Shown: positions 8,220 to 19,212, counted from the first letter of the stretch. The stretch: DNA of 59,605 bases from Agromyces seonyuensis (GCF_009789225.1 NZ_WSTA01000011.1:1-59605), one strand, 5' to 3'. Notes: generated by a model from the letters alone, not told the origin. Numbers and translations are program-made.

Positions 8220-9317
8220 TTACTGGATGGAGTCGATCGCGGCGACGACCTGCTCGCGGAGCGAGTCGGAGATCGGGGCCGAGCCGGCCGCGGAGGCCGC
8301 CTCGTCCTGGCCCTCGGCGCTGGCGATGTAGGAGAGGTAGGACTTCACGAGCTCGACGTTGTCGGCCTCGGCGTACTCCTGGCAAGCGATGAGGTAGGAG
8401 ACCAGGACGATCGGGTAGACGCCGGCCTCCTCCGAGGTGCGGTCGATGTCGATCGCGAGGTCGCCCTCGGCGCGGCCCTCGGCCAGCGGCGAGTGGTCGA
8501 CGATCGCGGCCGCGGCCTCGGGCGAGTACGCCACGTACTCGTCGCCGACCTTGATCGAGACGGTGCCGAGGTCGCCGGCGCGCGAGGCGTCGGCGTAGCC
8601 GATGGTGCCGTTGCCGCCGGTCACGGTGTCGACGAGGCCCGAGGTGCCCTGAGCGGCCTCGCCGCCCTCGATCGGCCACACGCCGTCGGCCTCCCACGTC
8701 CAGACGTCGGCCGCGGTCGCACCGAGGTACTCGGTGAAGTTCTCCGTCGTGCCCGAGTCGTCGGAACGGTGGACGGGCGTGATGGCGAGGTCGGGGAGGT
8801 CGACGTCGGGGTTCTGGTCGGCGATCGCCGGGTCGTTCCAGTTGGTGATCGTGCCGGCGAAGATGCCCGCGACGGTCGCCGCGTCGAGGTCGAGCGACTC
8901 GATGCCCTCGACGTTGAAGATGACGGCGATCGGGGAGATGTAGAGCGGGAGCTCGACGATCGAGGTGTCGGGCGCGCACTTGGCGAAGCCGCCGGCCTCG
9001 AGCTCCTCGTCCTTGAACGCGCGGTCGGAACCGGCGAAGTCGCTCGCACCCTCGAGGAACGTCTCACGACCGGCGCCCGAACCCGAGGGGTCGTAGTCGA
9101 TGGTGACGTCTTCGTTCGCCGTCTGGAAGGCGGCGATCCACGCCTGCTGGGCGGCGTCCTGCGAGGAGGCGCCGGCGCCGACGAGGTTGCCCGAGAGCGT
9201 CGAGGCGGACTCGCTCGGGTCGGAGGAGGAGCCGCCCTCGTTCGCGGCGCAGGAGCTGAGCGCGAGCATCGCGACGGCGGCGATGGCGACGGGGGCGCCG
9301 AAACGCTTGAAGTTCAC
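8220..9317 (-). CDS. pstS: Phosphate-binding lipoprotein PstS (copy 1)
   Basis: This 365-residue extracytoplasmic phosphate receptor has a lipoprotein signal with Cys23 in LALSSC, so it should be anchored by lipid. Ligand-site motifs are visible: GAGASSQDAAQQAW near the mature N-terminus, DPSGSGAG, and HRSDDSGTTENFTEYL. It is the first gene of pstSCAB. A PHO box (9413-9430) lies 96 bases upstream of the start. A second paralogous pstS lies immediately upstream on the same strand; the two share most ligand motifs but differ in surface stretches. Confidence 0.97.
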   Translation of the reverse strand: MNFKRFGAPVAIAAVAMLALSSCAANEGGSSSDPSESASTLSGNLVGAGASSQDAAQQAWIAAFQTANEDVTIDYDPSGSGAGRETFLEGASDFAGSDRAFKDEELEAGGFAKCAPDTSIVELPLYISPIAVIFNVEGIESLDLDAATVAGIFAGTITNWNDPAIADQNPDVDLPDLAITPVHRSDDSGTTENFTEYLGATAADVWTWEADGVWPIEGGEAAQGTSGLVDTVTGGNGTIGYADASRAGDLGTVSIKVGDEYVAYSPEAAAAIVDHSPLAEGRAEGDLAIDIDRTSEEAGVYPIVLVSYLIACQEYAEADNVELVKSYLSYIASAEGQDEAASAAGSAPISDSLREQVVAAIDSIQ

Positions 9318-9412
9318 GTGATTACCCTTCCGGGGATTCGTCTGCAGGATTCGGGCCGGTGCCGACCCGCAGGCGACGTTAGGCAGCAGGCTTTACGAGA
9401 TTCCCCCGCGGC

Positions 9413-9430
9413 GGTGAACTCCAGGTGAAC
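9413..9430 (-). promoter_or_regulatory. PHO box upstream of pstS copy 1
   Basis: On the minus strand GTTCACC occurs twice with an 11-base period (9430-9424 and 9419-9413). This matches the actinobacterial PHO box of 11-bp direct repeats bound by PhoP/RegX3-type regulators. A -10-like TAAAGC lies 17 bases downstream (9395-9390). Confidence 0.85.
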
Positions 9431-9537
9431 GAGGGTCGACCGGGGAGTGCACGCGCCTGGGAAGGCGCCGGAAACGTCCTGCCCGTCCCCGTTCGGGGGT
9501 GCGCAGGGCTCGGCGAGGCGGGCCGCGTCGTCGTGCA

Positions 9538-10629
9538 TCAGCCGATCACGGCGATCGCAGCCTCGACCCGCTCGCGGAGCGAATCGGAGATCGGCGCCGA
9601 ACCCGCGGCTGCGGCGCCGGCCTCCTGCCCCTCGGGGGAGGCGACGTAGGCGAGGTACTCGCGCACGAGCGCGCCGTCCTCCGCGTCGAGGTAGTCGGCG
9701 CACGCGATGAGGTAGCTGACGAGCACGAGCGGGTAGACGCCCGACTCGGTCGTCGAGCGGTCCACGGCGATGGCGAGGTCGACGTCGCTGCGGCCGGGCT
9801 CGAAGGGGGAGTGGTCGGCGACGGCCGCGGCCGCCTCCGGCGAGAAGGCGACGAACTCGTCGCCCACGCCGAGTCGCACCGTGCCGAGGCCCCCCGCCCG
9901 CGAGGCGTCCGCGTAGCCGATCGCGCCGGAGCCGCGGCCCACGGAGTCGACGACGCCCGAGTTGCCCTGGGCCGCCTCGCCGCCCTTGATCGGCCAGACG
10001 CCGTCCGCCTGCCAGGTCCAGGCGTCCGGAGCGACGGCGCCGAGGTACTCCGTGAAGGTCTCGGTCGTGCCGGAGTCGTCGGAGCGGTGGACGGGCGTGA
10101 TCGCGATGGCGGGCAGTGCGACGTCGGGATTGGTCGCGGCGATGGCGGGATCGTCCCAACGGGTGATGGTGCCGGCGAAGATCTCCGCCAGGACGTCGGG
10201 GGACAGGTCGAGCGAATCGATCCCGTCGAGGTTGAAGATCACGGCGATGGGGGCGATGTAGAGCGGGAGCTCGACGATGTCGGAATCGGGGACGCACGCG
10301 GCGAACGCGCCGTCGGCGAGCTCGTCGAGCGTGTAGGCGCGGTCCGAAGCGCCGTAGTCGGCCGCGCCCTCGATGAAGGTCTCGCGGCCGGCGCCGGAGC
10401 CGTTCGGGTCGTAGTCGATCGTGACGTCGGGGTGCGCGGTCTGGAACGCGGCGATCCACGCCTGCTGGGCGGCATCCTGCGCGGACGAGCCCGTGCCCAC
10501 GAGGTTCCCGGAGAGATCGGAGTCCGTCGCCGCCTCGCGGGCGGCCCGCTCGTTGGCCGCGCAGGACGAGAGGAGGAGCGCGACGGCGACGGCGAGTGCG
10601 GCGGCCGGGATCGGGCGCAGGGCGTTCAC
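9538..10629 (-). CDS. pstS: Phosphate-binding lipoprotein PstS (copy 2)
   Basis: A paralogue of the neighbouring PstS, about 363 residues, with the same motifs (GTGSSAQDAAQQAW, DPNGSGAG, HRSDDSGTTETFTEYL) and a lipobox LLSSC with Cys23. The start is GTG 10629: GAGGAA lies 5 bases upstream and the lipoprotein signal begins right there. It has its own PHO box (10720-10737) and no permease of its own, so it probably delivers phosphate to the same PstCA channel, perhaps with different affinity (inference). Confidence 0.95.
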   Translation of the reverse strand: MNALRPIPAAALAVAVALLLSSCAANERAAREAATDSDLSGNLVGTGSSAQDAAQQAWIAAFQTAHPDVTIDYDPNGSGAGRETFIEGAADYGASDRAYTLDELADGAFAACVPDSDIVELPLYIAPIAVIFNLDGIDSLDLSPDVLAEIFAGTITRWDDPAIAATNPDVALPAIAITPVHRSDDSGTTETFTEYLGAVAPDAWTWQADGVWPIKGGEAAQGNSGVVDSVGRGSGAIGYADASRAGGLGTVRLGVGDEFVAFSPEAAAAVADHSPFEPGRSDVDLAIAVDRSTTESGVYPLVLVSYLIACADYLDAEDGALVREYLAYVASPEGQEAGAAAAGSAPISDSLRERVEAAIAVIG

Positions 10630-10719
10630 TGGGGTTCCTCCGCGGGGGTTCGGGCGACGAACGGCCCCGAACGCGCGCGTGCGACTCGCCGGGGCCATGC
10701 GTCGAGCGTCCCTTCTTTC

Positions 10720-10737
10720 GGTGAACGGGAGGTGAAC
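10720..10737 (-). promoter_or_regulatory. PHO box upstream of pstS copy 2
   Basis: Two GTTCACC units on the minus strand (10737-10731 and 10726-10720) are 11 bases apart. They lie about 90 bases before the GTG start of the second pstS. Confidence 0.85.
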
Positions 10738-10789
10738 GACACGCGACGCGACGGTGCTCCGGGCTGGGAGGGTGCTCCGACTCCTCGAT

Positions 10790-11724
10790 TCAGGTGCGGG
10801 GCGGGTACGTCTCGATCGAGATGATCCCCGACGCCGGATTGGTCTTGGAGAGGTGCACGACCGAGAACCCGCCCGGCTCGAGCGCGGCCGCGTCGTCGAG
10901 GTAGGACCCGAGCGGCGTGCCCGTGGCGAGCGCGATCTCGCGCAGCACGTCGGGCAGGACGGGCCGGTGGGTGCAGAGGACCGCCGTCTTGCCCGAGCGC
11001 ACCCGCTTGCCGACGATGCGCCGCACCGTCCCGTTCCCGTTCTCGTGGGCGGCCTGCCCGAGTCCGGCCTCACGGCGGATGTCGATGGTGAGCGCCGCGG
11101 CGAGCGGCATGACCGTCGCGACGCAGCGCGTCGCATCCGACGTGACGATCCGCTTCGGGCCCCAGGCGGCGACCGTCGGCACGAGGGCGGCGGCCTCCCG
11201 CACGCCGAGGGCGACGAGCGGTCGCTCCACGTCGGCGCCTGACCACGTGCCGCGCGAGCGCGCCTTGCCGTGCCGCAGGACGATCAGGGAGAAGGTCTCG
11301 GTCACGTCCTGCGCGACGAGCTGCTCGAAGGCGTCGAGGACGGCGACGTCGGTCTTGTAGGTGAGATAGGTGCGCGCCCGCTTGAGCGTGACCCACTCGA
11401 TCGCCGCGATCTCCGAGTTCGGCCGGAACGTCGAGTGCAGGATCGCGGACTCCCGCGCCTTCGCCGACCAGTAGTGCACGATCTTCTCGCGCCCGTTCGG
11501 CATCCGGTAGCGCGAGACGGCGACCGAGGCGCCGAGGTGCACGGCGAGGCCGGTCTCCTCGGCGATCTCCCGCACGGCCGTCTGCGGCAGTGTCTCGCCG
11601 GGATCGACCTTGCCCTTCGGGATGGTGACGTCGCCCTGCGCGGTGCGGTGCACGACGAGGATGTGCAGCTTGCCGTCGATGAAGCGCCAGCACACGGCGC
11701 CTGCGGCGTAGATCGCGGTCTCGC

Positions 11725-11728
<4 letters not shown>
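10790..11728 (-). CDS. mutT1: MutT1-like Nudix hydrolase fused to a histidine-phosphatase domain
   Basis: About 312 residues starting at GTG 11728, which overlaps the ppk stop by four bases (GTGA), so the two are translationally coupled. Residues 1-135 form a Nudix domain. Its box spans about 39-61, with the Gly at 39, Glu at 45 and the REIAEE core at 53-58. From about 145 a phosphoglycerate-mutase-like domain begins with [10 protein letters not shown] and continues with LCTHRPVL. This two-domain architecture and the place next to ppk match mycobacterial MutT1 (Rv2985), which degrades 8-oxo-GTP and dinucleoside polyphosphates. The exact substrate here is inferred from that family. Confidence 0.9.
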
Positions 11729-13899
<2,171 letters not shown>

Positions 13900-13941
13900 C
13901 CGCCCATATTGGCATGCGGCCCCGACGCGAGACAGCCGCCG

Positions 13942-13970
13942 GGTGACGCCCAGGTGAACGCCGGGTGACG
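13942..13970 (-). promoter_or_regulatory. Triple-unit PHO box upstream of ppk
   Basis: On the minus strand three 7-base units CGTCACC, GTTCACC and CGTCACC (13970-13964, 13959-13953, 13948-13942) are spaced exactly 11 bases apart. The central unit is the perfect consensus. The box ends 42 bases before the ppk start. Confidence 0.8.
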
Positions 13971-13988
13971 GGAAGCGTCGCGCGGCTC

Positions 13989-14006
13989 GACCCCTGGAGC
14001 GGGGTC
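13989..14006 (-). terminator. Weak hairpin after the glnR-like gene
   Basis: A 6-bp stem GACCCC/GGGGTC with a 6-base loop lies directly after the stop codon of the glnR-like gene. It is short, so termination may be partial and readthrough into ppk is possible. Confidence 0.35.
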
Positions 14007-14696
14007 TCAGCCCGCGGACACCGGCTTTGCCGGTTCGTCTTCCTCGTGGACGTTGAAGCGGTACCCCACGTTGCGGACGGTGCCGATGAGCGACTCGAGG
14101 TCGCCGAGCTTGGCGCGCAGGCGCCGCACGTGCACGTCGACCGTTCGGGTGCCGCCGAAGTAGTCGTAGCCCCACACCTCGCTGAGCAGCTGCTCGCGGG
14201 TGAAGACCCGCGACGGGTGCGCGGCGAGGAAACGGAGGAGCTCGAACTCCTTGTAGGTGAGATCGAGGGGCTTGCCGTGCACCTTGGCCGAATAGCTCGC
14301 CTCGTCGATGACGACGCCCGACGTCTGGATGCGCTCCGACTGCGGCGCCGCCTGGGCGCGGCCGAGCGCGAGCCGGATGCGCGCGTCGACCTCGGCGGGC
14401 CCCGCGGTCTCGAGCACGACGTCGTCGACGCCCCAGTCGGCGTTGACCGCCGTGAGGCCGCCCTCGGTCACGATGAGCAGCAGCGGGACGCTGAGCCCCG
14501 TGGTGCGCAGGATCTGCGAGAGTGCGCGGATGCCGGCGAGATTCGTCCGGGCGTCCAGGAGGACCAGATCGGCGTCGGGCGCTCTGACGAGCTGCTCCGG
14601 CGAGGCGGGGATGATCCGCACCCGATGGGACAGCAGAGAGAGCGCCGGGAGGACCTCATCGTCGGATGCCGGCGACAGAATCAGCAGCTGCGCCAC
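14007..14696 (-). CDS. glnR: GlnR-like OmpR-family orphan response regulator
   Basis: 229 residues starting at GTG 14696, with GGAGGGG a few bases upstream. The N-terminal half resembles a receiver domain but keeps only LVLLDART around the usual phospho-Asp. The remaining acidic pocket and Lys are not recognisable, which is typical of the atypical receiver of GlnR. The C-terminal winged helix ([35 protein letters not shown]) is very like mycobacterial GlnR (Rv0818). GlnR controls nitrogen assimilation genes. No kinase gene adjoins it. Its position directly upstream of ppk suggests nitrogen-phosphorus cross-talk, which is inference. Confidence 0.8.
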   Translation of the reverse strand: MAQLLILSPASDDEVLPALSLLSHRVRIIPASPEQLVRAPDADLVLLDARTNLAGIRALSQILRTTGLSVPLLLIVTEGGLTAVNADWGVDDVVLETAGPAEVDARIRLALGRAQAAPQSERIQTSGVVIDEASYSAKVHGKPLDLTYKEFELLRFLAAHPSRVFTREQLLSEVWGYDYFGGTRTVDVHVRRLRAKLGDLESLIGTVRNVGYRFNVHEEDEPAKPVSAG

Positions 14697-14865
14697 GCGA
14701 CCCCTCCTCGTCAGGTTGACTCATGCTACGGGATAGCCGGGACCGGCTCCGCCACTCGGGGCGGCGGGAACTCGCCGGGTTCGGGTGTCAGAATGCTACC
14801 TGGGCGTGAACGACGCGTTTCGCCGATGGGGGATCGGCGACGGGACAGGCCCGGGGAAGGTCGAG

Positions 14866-15177
14866 ATGGAGCACGTTGACGGACGACGTCGCTGGGGCAG
14901 CATCCTGCTGGTCTGGGCGGTCGCGCTCGCCGGGGCCGTTTCGGTCGTGGCGTTCGAGTTGGGCGGCGCCCACGTGCAATTCGGCACGCACTCGCTCGGG
15001 GGCTACGACGCGCTCGTCGCGGTTCTCGCGATCTGCGTGCTCGTCGGTCTGATCGTCGAACTGGCCACCCGGCGTCCCGCCGGATTCGTCTTCCGCCTCA
15101 CGACCTCGTTGGCCGGCGTGGTCGCAGTGCTGCTGCTCGCGGCGATCGTGCTCCTGCCCGCGTTCCTCGCGGGCTGA
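14866..15177 (+). CDS. Small membrane protein with three predicted helices, unknown function
   Basis: About 103 residues. ATG 14866 is preceded by GGGGAAGG (14853-14860) at 5 bases. Three hydrophobic segments are visible: about 14-34, 48-70 and 77-102. The N-terminus is charged (MEHVDGRRRWG). I recognise no family motif. It lies between the divergent glnR-like gene and a 40-residue membrane protein gene. Confidence 0.75.
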   Translation: MEHVDGRRRWGSILLVWAVALAGAVSVVAFELGGAHVQFGTHSLGGYDALVAVLAICVLVGLIVELATRRPAGFVFRLTTSLAGVVAVLLLAAIVLLPAFLAG

Positions 15178-15232
15178 CGGTTCGGCGCCGATCGGCCCCG
15201 AGCCGACGGCCGGAAGCCCCGCGCGCGCGGCG

Positions 15233-15238
15233 TAGACT
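15233..15238 (+). promoter_or_regulatory. -10 hexamer of a leaderless transcript
   Basis: TAGACT ends 7 bases before ATG 15246 with no ribosome-binding site between, so the transcript probably starts at or next to the start codon. Confidence 0.5.
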
Positions 15239-15245
15239 CGCACGC

Positions 15246-15368
15246 ATGGACCACAACGCACTCTTCGCGCTCGAGCTCGCGTTCATCGGGCTGCTCGGAC
15301 TCGCCAGCCTCGCCATCGCCTACATCGCGGGCGTCGTCGTCTTCAAGCTCTTCAAGGGCCAGCGCTAA
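15246..15368 (+). CDS. 40-residue single-helix membrane protein
   Basis: A short frame encodes MDHNALFALE followed by one long hydrophobic stretch (about residues 6-33) and a basic tail FKLFKGQR, ending with TAA at 15366-15368. Support comes from the -10 hexamer 7 bases upstream, the clean transmembrane pattern with a positively charged end, and tight packing: the next gene starts 11 bases after the stop, with AGAGG overlapping this stop region. Function unknown. Confidence 0.7.
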   Translation: MDHNALFALELAFIGLLGLASLAIAYIAGVVVFKLFKGQR

Positions 15369-15379
15369 GAGGTCCGGCC

Positions 15380-15994
15380 GTGCTCGAGCTGCCCGTCGAC
15401 CTCCCGCCCGAACTCGTCCCGCTCTCGTGGCTCCTCGGAGTCTGGGAGGGGACGGGCGTCATCGACTTCGCCACCGGCGACGGGGACGACGACCGCGTGA
15501 CCCGCGAGTTCGGGCAGCGCCTGAGCTTCAGCCACGACGGACTGCCGTGGCTCAACTACCACTCCTACGCCTGGCTCATCGGCGAGGAGGACGCGGACCC
15601 CGAGCCACTCGTGACCGAGACGGGCTACTGGCGTCTCGACCGTCCGCTCGGCGCCGGCGACCCCGGTCCGGCGATGCTGCCGGGCACCGGCGAGTCCGCC
15701 TATCCCGACGCCGAGGCCGTCGAGTCCCTGCGCAACGCCGACGGCGGGTTCGATCTGCAGGTCCAGCTCATCCATCCGACGGGCGTCAACGAGCTCTACC
15801 TCGGCCAGGTCAAGGGCCCGCGCATCGACCTCGCGACCGACGCCGTCATGCGCACGGCCGGCGCCGAGGACTACTCCGCCGCCACCCGCCTCTACGGGCT
15901 CGTCGACAATCACCTGCTGTGGGCGTGGGACATCGCCGCCCTCGGCCGCCCGCTCGCCACGCACGCCTCGGCCCGGCTCGCGAAGGCCGACTGA
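15380..15994 (+). CDS. Nitrobindin/FABP-like beta-barrel protein (DUF1794)
   Basis: About 204 residues starting at GTG 15380, with AAGAGG (15368-15373) upstream. The opening LSWLLGVWEGTGVIDF carries the LxGxWxGxG signature of the nitrobindin family, and the pattern of alternating strands fits a 10-stranded barrel. Mycobacterial relatives (Rv2717c/Rv0813c) bind ferric heme. The usual heme-ligand His near the C-terminus could correspond to the one in LATHASARL, but I cannot confirm this. It overlaps ygfZ by one base (TGATG), an arrangement common in actinobacteria. Confidence 0.85.
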   Translation: MLELPVDLPPELVPLSWLLGVWEGTGVIDFATGDGDDDRVTREFGQRLSFSHDGLPWLNYHSYAWLIGEEDADPEPLVTETGYWRLDRPLGAGDPGPAMLPGTGESAYPDAEAVESLRNADGGFDLQVQLIHPTGVNELYLGQVKGPRIDLATDAVMRTAGAEDYSAATRLYGLVDNHLLWAWDIAALGRPLATHASARLAKAD

Positions 15995-17136
15995 TGGCCT
16001 CCCCGCTGCTCGGGCTGCCCGGTGCCGTCGCCGCGGACGGCATCGACGAGGGCGTCGTGGCCCACTACGGCAACCCGTTCGTCGAACAGCGCCGTCTCGA
16101 AGACGGTCGCGCGCTCGCGGAGGTGCCGCGCGGCATCGTCGCGGTCGCCGGCCCCGATCGGCGCAGCTGGCTCGACTCGATGACGAGCCAGTCCCTCGCG
16201 AGGCTCGCGCCCGCCGAGTCGGCCGAGACCCTCTTCCTCGACCCCAACGGGCACGTCGAGCACGCGGTGCGCGTCGTCGACGACGGCGAGACCGCCTGGC
16301 TCGTCGTCGAGCCGGCCGAAGCGGCGCCGCTGGCGGCGTTCCTCGACCGGATGCGGTTCATGCTCCAGGTGGAGGTCGCCGACCGCTCGGCGGAGTTCGC
16401 CGTGCTCGCGGGCGCCGACGGCCCGGTCTGGGACGCCGCACCGGAGGCGGCCGCCCCGCACGGCACGCCGCTCGAGTGGCGCGACCCGTGGTCGGACGCG
16501 CCGACGCCCGGGGGGCATCCGTACGCGAGCGCCGACGGGCATCCGGGGCAGTTCTGGCACTGGCGCGAACGGCTCGTGCCGGTCGACTCGCTCGGCGCGC
16601 TGGCGCAGGATGCCCGTGCCGGCCGCATCGAGCTCGCGGGCTCGCTCGCGGTCGAGGCGATCCGCGTCGCCGCGTGGCGACCGCGGTTCGCGACGGAGGT
16701 CGACGCGAAGACGATCCCGCACGAGCTCGACTGGCTGCGGAGCGCGGTGCACGTGAGCAAGGGCTGCTACAAGGGGCAGGAGACCGTCGCCAAGGTGCTG
16801 AACCTCGGCCGGCCGCCGCGGCGGCTCGTGCTGCTGCACCTCGACGGCTCCGACACCGTGCTGCCGGTCGCGGGCGACCCCGTGTTCGCCGACAAGACGG
16901 CGGCCGACGGCTCGCTCGACCGCCGCGAGGTCGGCCGCATCACGACCGCCGTGCAGCACCACGAACTCGGTCCCGTGGCGCTCGCGGTCGTCAAGCGCGC
17001 CGTGCCCGGCGACCTGCCGTTCGTCGTCATCGCGCACGACACCGAGGTCGCGGCGGCCCAGCAGCAGATCGTGCCCGCCGACGCGGCGCCCGCCGTGGAC
17101 GTGCCCCGCCTGCCGCGCCTCGGCGCCCGTCCGTGA
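15994..17136 (+). CDS. ygfZ: YgfZ/GcvT-family folate-binding protein
   Basis: 380 residues with the diagnostic KGCYKGQETVAKV motif (about residue 255) containing the reactive Cys of the YgfZ family. The protein has the GcvT-like fold that binds tetrahydrofolate and supports Fe-S cluster-dependent enzymes. The start ATG 15994 overlaps the nitrobindin stop, and the end overlaps the FUSC gene by four bases (GTGA), so the three form one operon. The joint occurrence with a heme-binding protein suggests a shared role in iron or oxidative metabolism (inference). Confidence 0.92.
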   Translation: MASPLLGLPGAVAADGIDEGVVAHYGNPFVEQRRLEDGRALAEVPRGIVAVAGPDRRSWLDSMTSQSLARLAPAESAETLFLDPNGHVEHAVRVVDDGETAWLVVEPAEAAPLAAFLDRMRFMLQVEVADRSAEFAVLAGADGPVWDAAPEAAAPHGTPLEWRDPWSDAPTPGGHPYASADGHPGQFWHWRERLVPVDSLGALAQDARAGRIELAGSLAVEAIRVAAWRPRFATEVDAKTIPHELDWLRSAVHVSKGCYKGQETVAKVLNLGRPPRRLVLLHLDGSDTVLPVAGDPVFADKTAADGSLDRREVGRITTAVQHHELGPVALAVVKRAVPGDLPFVVIAHDTEVAAAQQQIVPADAAPAVDVPRLPRLGARP

Positions 17137-18230
17137 TCGCGGTCAGAGACCTCCGACCCGCCCTGAACCCCCGTGCGCGCCTGCGTGCCGGCGGCACCCG
17201 CCTCGTCACGTCGATCCCGGCGATCGTGCAGATCACCGTCACCGCGGTCGCGTCGTGGTCGTTCGCGCACTTCGTGCTCGGCCACCAGCAACCGCTCCTC
17301 GCGGGAGTCGTCGCGATCTCGGCGCTCGGTTTCGTCGGCGACGCCCGGCCGAAGCGCGTCGCGGAGACGGTCGTCGGCATGGCCCTCGGCATCTTCCTCG
17401 CGGAGGCGCTGCTCGTGGTGGCCGGCTCCGGTCCGTGGCAGTACGCGCTCGCGCTCGCCCTGACGCTCGCCATCGCCCGGTTCGTGTCGTCGGCGCCCTC
17501 GTTCACCGTGGCGGCGGGCCTGCAGTGCACGCTCATCATGCTTGTGCCCGCCGTGCCGGGCGGGCCGTTCCTCCGCACGATCGACGCCGTCGTCGGCGGC
17601 GTCTTCGCGCTCGTGGCGACGGCGCTCCTGCCCCGCGCACCCTGGCGCACCGCCGTGCGCGCGGGCCGTCGGGTCATCGCCGACCACCTCGCGGTCTGGC
17701 GTCGCCTCGCGGAGTCGGTCGAGTCCGGCTCGTCGGTCGACGCGGAGGCCGCCCTCGCCGCGGCCCGTGCGAGCGACGACCACGTGCGCGACTGGGCGGA
17801 GGCCGTCGACTCCGGCCTCGCGATCGCGCGGGTCTCGCCGTTCACGCCGCGCGCCCGTGCGGAGCTGCCGCGCCAGCGGGAGATGCAGGCGGCGTTCGAC
17901 CTGGCGACGCGGAACCTCCGTGTCATCGCCCGCCGCACGGCCTGGCTCGAGCGCGACGGACGCCCGGTGCCGGCGCTCGCCGATCTCGCCGGGCGCATCG
18001 TGCGCGCGCTCGAGCTCATCGACGCCCAATCGCTCGACCCCGAGAACCTCGCGGCCGCGCGGGCGACGCTCGCCGATCTCGTGCGCCACCTCGACCCCGC
18101 CCGGGTGCTGCCGCACGGCACGGTCGACGAGCTCAACGTCGCGCACGCGCTGCGGCCCTACCTGATCGACCTGCTGCAGGCCACCGGGATGCCGCTCGAC
18201 GACGCCCGCGGGCTCCTGCCTGAGCTGTAG
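17133..18230 (+). CDS. FUSC-family membrane protein
   Basis: About 365 residues from GTG 17133, which overlaps the ygfZ stop (GTGA). The N-terminal 160 residues contain about five or six hydrophobic helices (AIVQITVTAVASWSFAHFVL and following), and the remainder is a cytoplasmic helical domain. The layout matches FUSC/aromatic-acid exporter-like proteins. The transported compound is unknown. It is the last gene of the nitrobindin-ygfZ operon and is followed by a large inverted-repeat cluster. Confidence 0.82.
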   Translation: MIAVRDLRPALNPRARLRAGGTRLVTSIPAIVQITVTAVASWSFAHFVLGHQQPLLAGVVAISALGFVGDARPKRVAETVVGMALGIFLAEALLVVAGSGPWQYALALALTLAIARFVSSAPSFTVAAGLQCTLIMLVPAVPGGPFLRTIDAVVGGVFALVATALLPRAPWRTAVRAGRRVIADHLAVWRRLAESVESGSSVDAEAALAAARASDDHVRDWAEAVDSGLAIARVSPFTPRARAELPRQREMQAAFDLATRNLRVIARRTAWLERDGRPVPALADLAGRIVRALELIDAQSLDPENLAAARATLADLVRHLDPARVLPHGTVDELNVAHALRPYLIDLLQATGMPLDDARGLLPEL

Positions 18231-18247
18231 CGGCTCGGGAGCGACGT

Positions 18248-18396
18248 CGCTGGTCGAGTAGCCGAGCGTATCGAGACTTCGCTGGTCGAGTAGCGAAGCG
18301 TATCGAGACCTGATGAGGCGCCCTGCGAGGTCTCGATACGGCGCCGGCGCGCCTACTCGACCAGCGGACGCGGCGCCGGCGCGCCTATTCGACCAA
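18248..18396. repeat. Cluster of four GGTCGAGTA...TATCGAGACC elements (two in each direction)
   Basis: Two forward copies (TGGTCGAGTAGCCGAGCG... and TGGTCGAGTAGCGAAGCG...) are followed by inverted arms (GGTCTCGATACGG..., CTACTCGACCA, CTATTCGACCA). The cluster separates the convergent FUSC and methyltransferase genes. The last arm supplies the final codons and stop (Leu-Val-Glu-stop) of the methyltransferase gene. It may act as a two-way terminator. Confidence 0.8.
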
Positions 18397-19212
18397 CGGA
18401 CGCGGCGCGACCGCGGCCCAGTCGAGGGTGAGCTCGCCGAGGCGGTGACGCCGCACGCCTCCACGGACCGGCCAGCCGCCGGAGCGCAGCGTCTCGACCG
18501 CGGCGATCCAGCGCTGGGTCGGGCTGTAGACCGAGAGGGCGGCGTGCAGTCGCCAGGCGCGGTCGAGGTCGCCGAGCAGCGCATGGATGCGCTCGCCGGG
18601 CACGTTGCGGTGGATGAGCGCCTTCGGCAGCCGCTCGGCGACGATCGACGGCACGTCGAGCCCGCGCAACCGGAGCGAGATCGTGAACGTCTCGGGGCCC
18701 GCGGGGGAGAGGCCGACCCACGCGGCGACCCGGCCGATCTCGTCGCAGGTGCCCTCCACCAGGAGGCCGTCCGGCGCGAGGCGCGCGCGCATCCTCGACC
18801 ACGCGTCGGCGACCTCGGCCTCGTCGTACTGGCGCAGCACGTTGAACGCGCGGATGACCGCCGGCCGGCGCCCGCCCGCCACCGGCACCTCGAAGCCGCC
18901 GAGCGCGAACGACACCCGCGCGTCCGGCGCGAAGCGCCCGCTGCCGAGGCCGAGCCGGATCTCGGCGAGCTGCGCCGTCGCGCGCGCGACTCGGGCGGGC
19001 TCGATCTCGAGGCCGAGCACGTCGACGTCCGGCCGCGCCGGCGCGAGCCGGGAGTGCAGCTCGAGCGCCGTCGTGCCGCTCGCGCCGTATCCGAGGTCGA
19101 CGACGAGCGGGTCGTCGGCGCGACGCAGCGCCGGGTGCGCCGCGATCCAGCGATCGACACGGCGCAACCGGTCGGTGCCGGTCGTGCCGCGCGTCACCTG
19201 TCCGATGGGCAT
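18385..19212 (-). CDS. Class I SAM-dependent methyltransferase
   Basis: About 275 residues starting at ATG 19212, with AGGAGA 8 bases upstream. Motif I is recognisable as VVDLGYGASGTTALEL (about residues 37-52), followed by LGLEIEPARVARA at the end of strand 2, which binds the SAM ribose. The substrate is not evident. The C-terminus APRPLVE and its stop codon lie inside a copy of the GGTCGAGTA repeat, so the natural end may have been changed by the repeat. It is divergent from gpmA. Confidence 0.8.
   Translation of the reverse strand: MPIGQVTRGTTGTDRLRRVDRWIAAHPALRRADDPLVVDLGYGASGTTALELHSRLAPARPDVDVLGLEIEPARVARATAQLAEIRLGLGSGRFAPDARVSFALGGFEVPVAGGRRPAVIRAFNVLRQYDEAEVADAWSRMRARLAPDGLLVEGTCDEIGRVAAWVGLSPAGPETFTISLRLRGLDVPSIVAERLPKALIHRNVPGERIHALLGDLDRAWRLHAALSVYSPTQRWIAAVETLRSGGWPVRGGVRRHRLGELTLDWAAVAPRPLVE

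Noticed and set aside
9425-9537. Small gene between the two pstS genes
   Set aside because: Frames there are short, without start signals, and overlap the PHO box.
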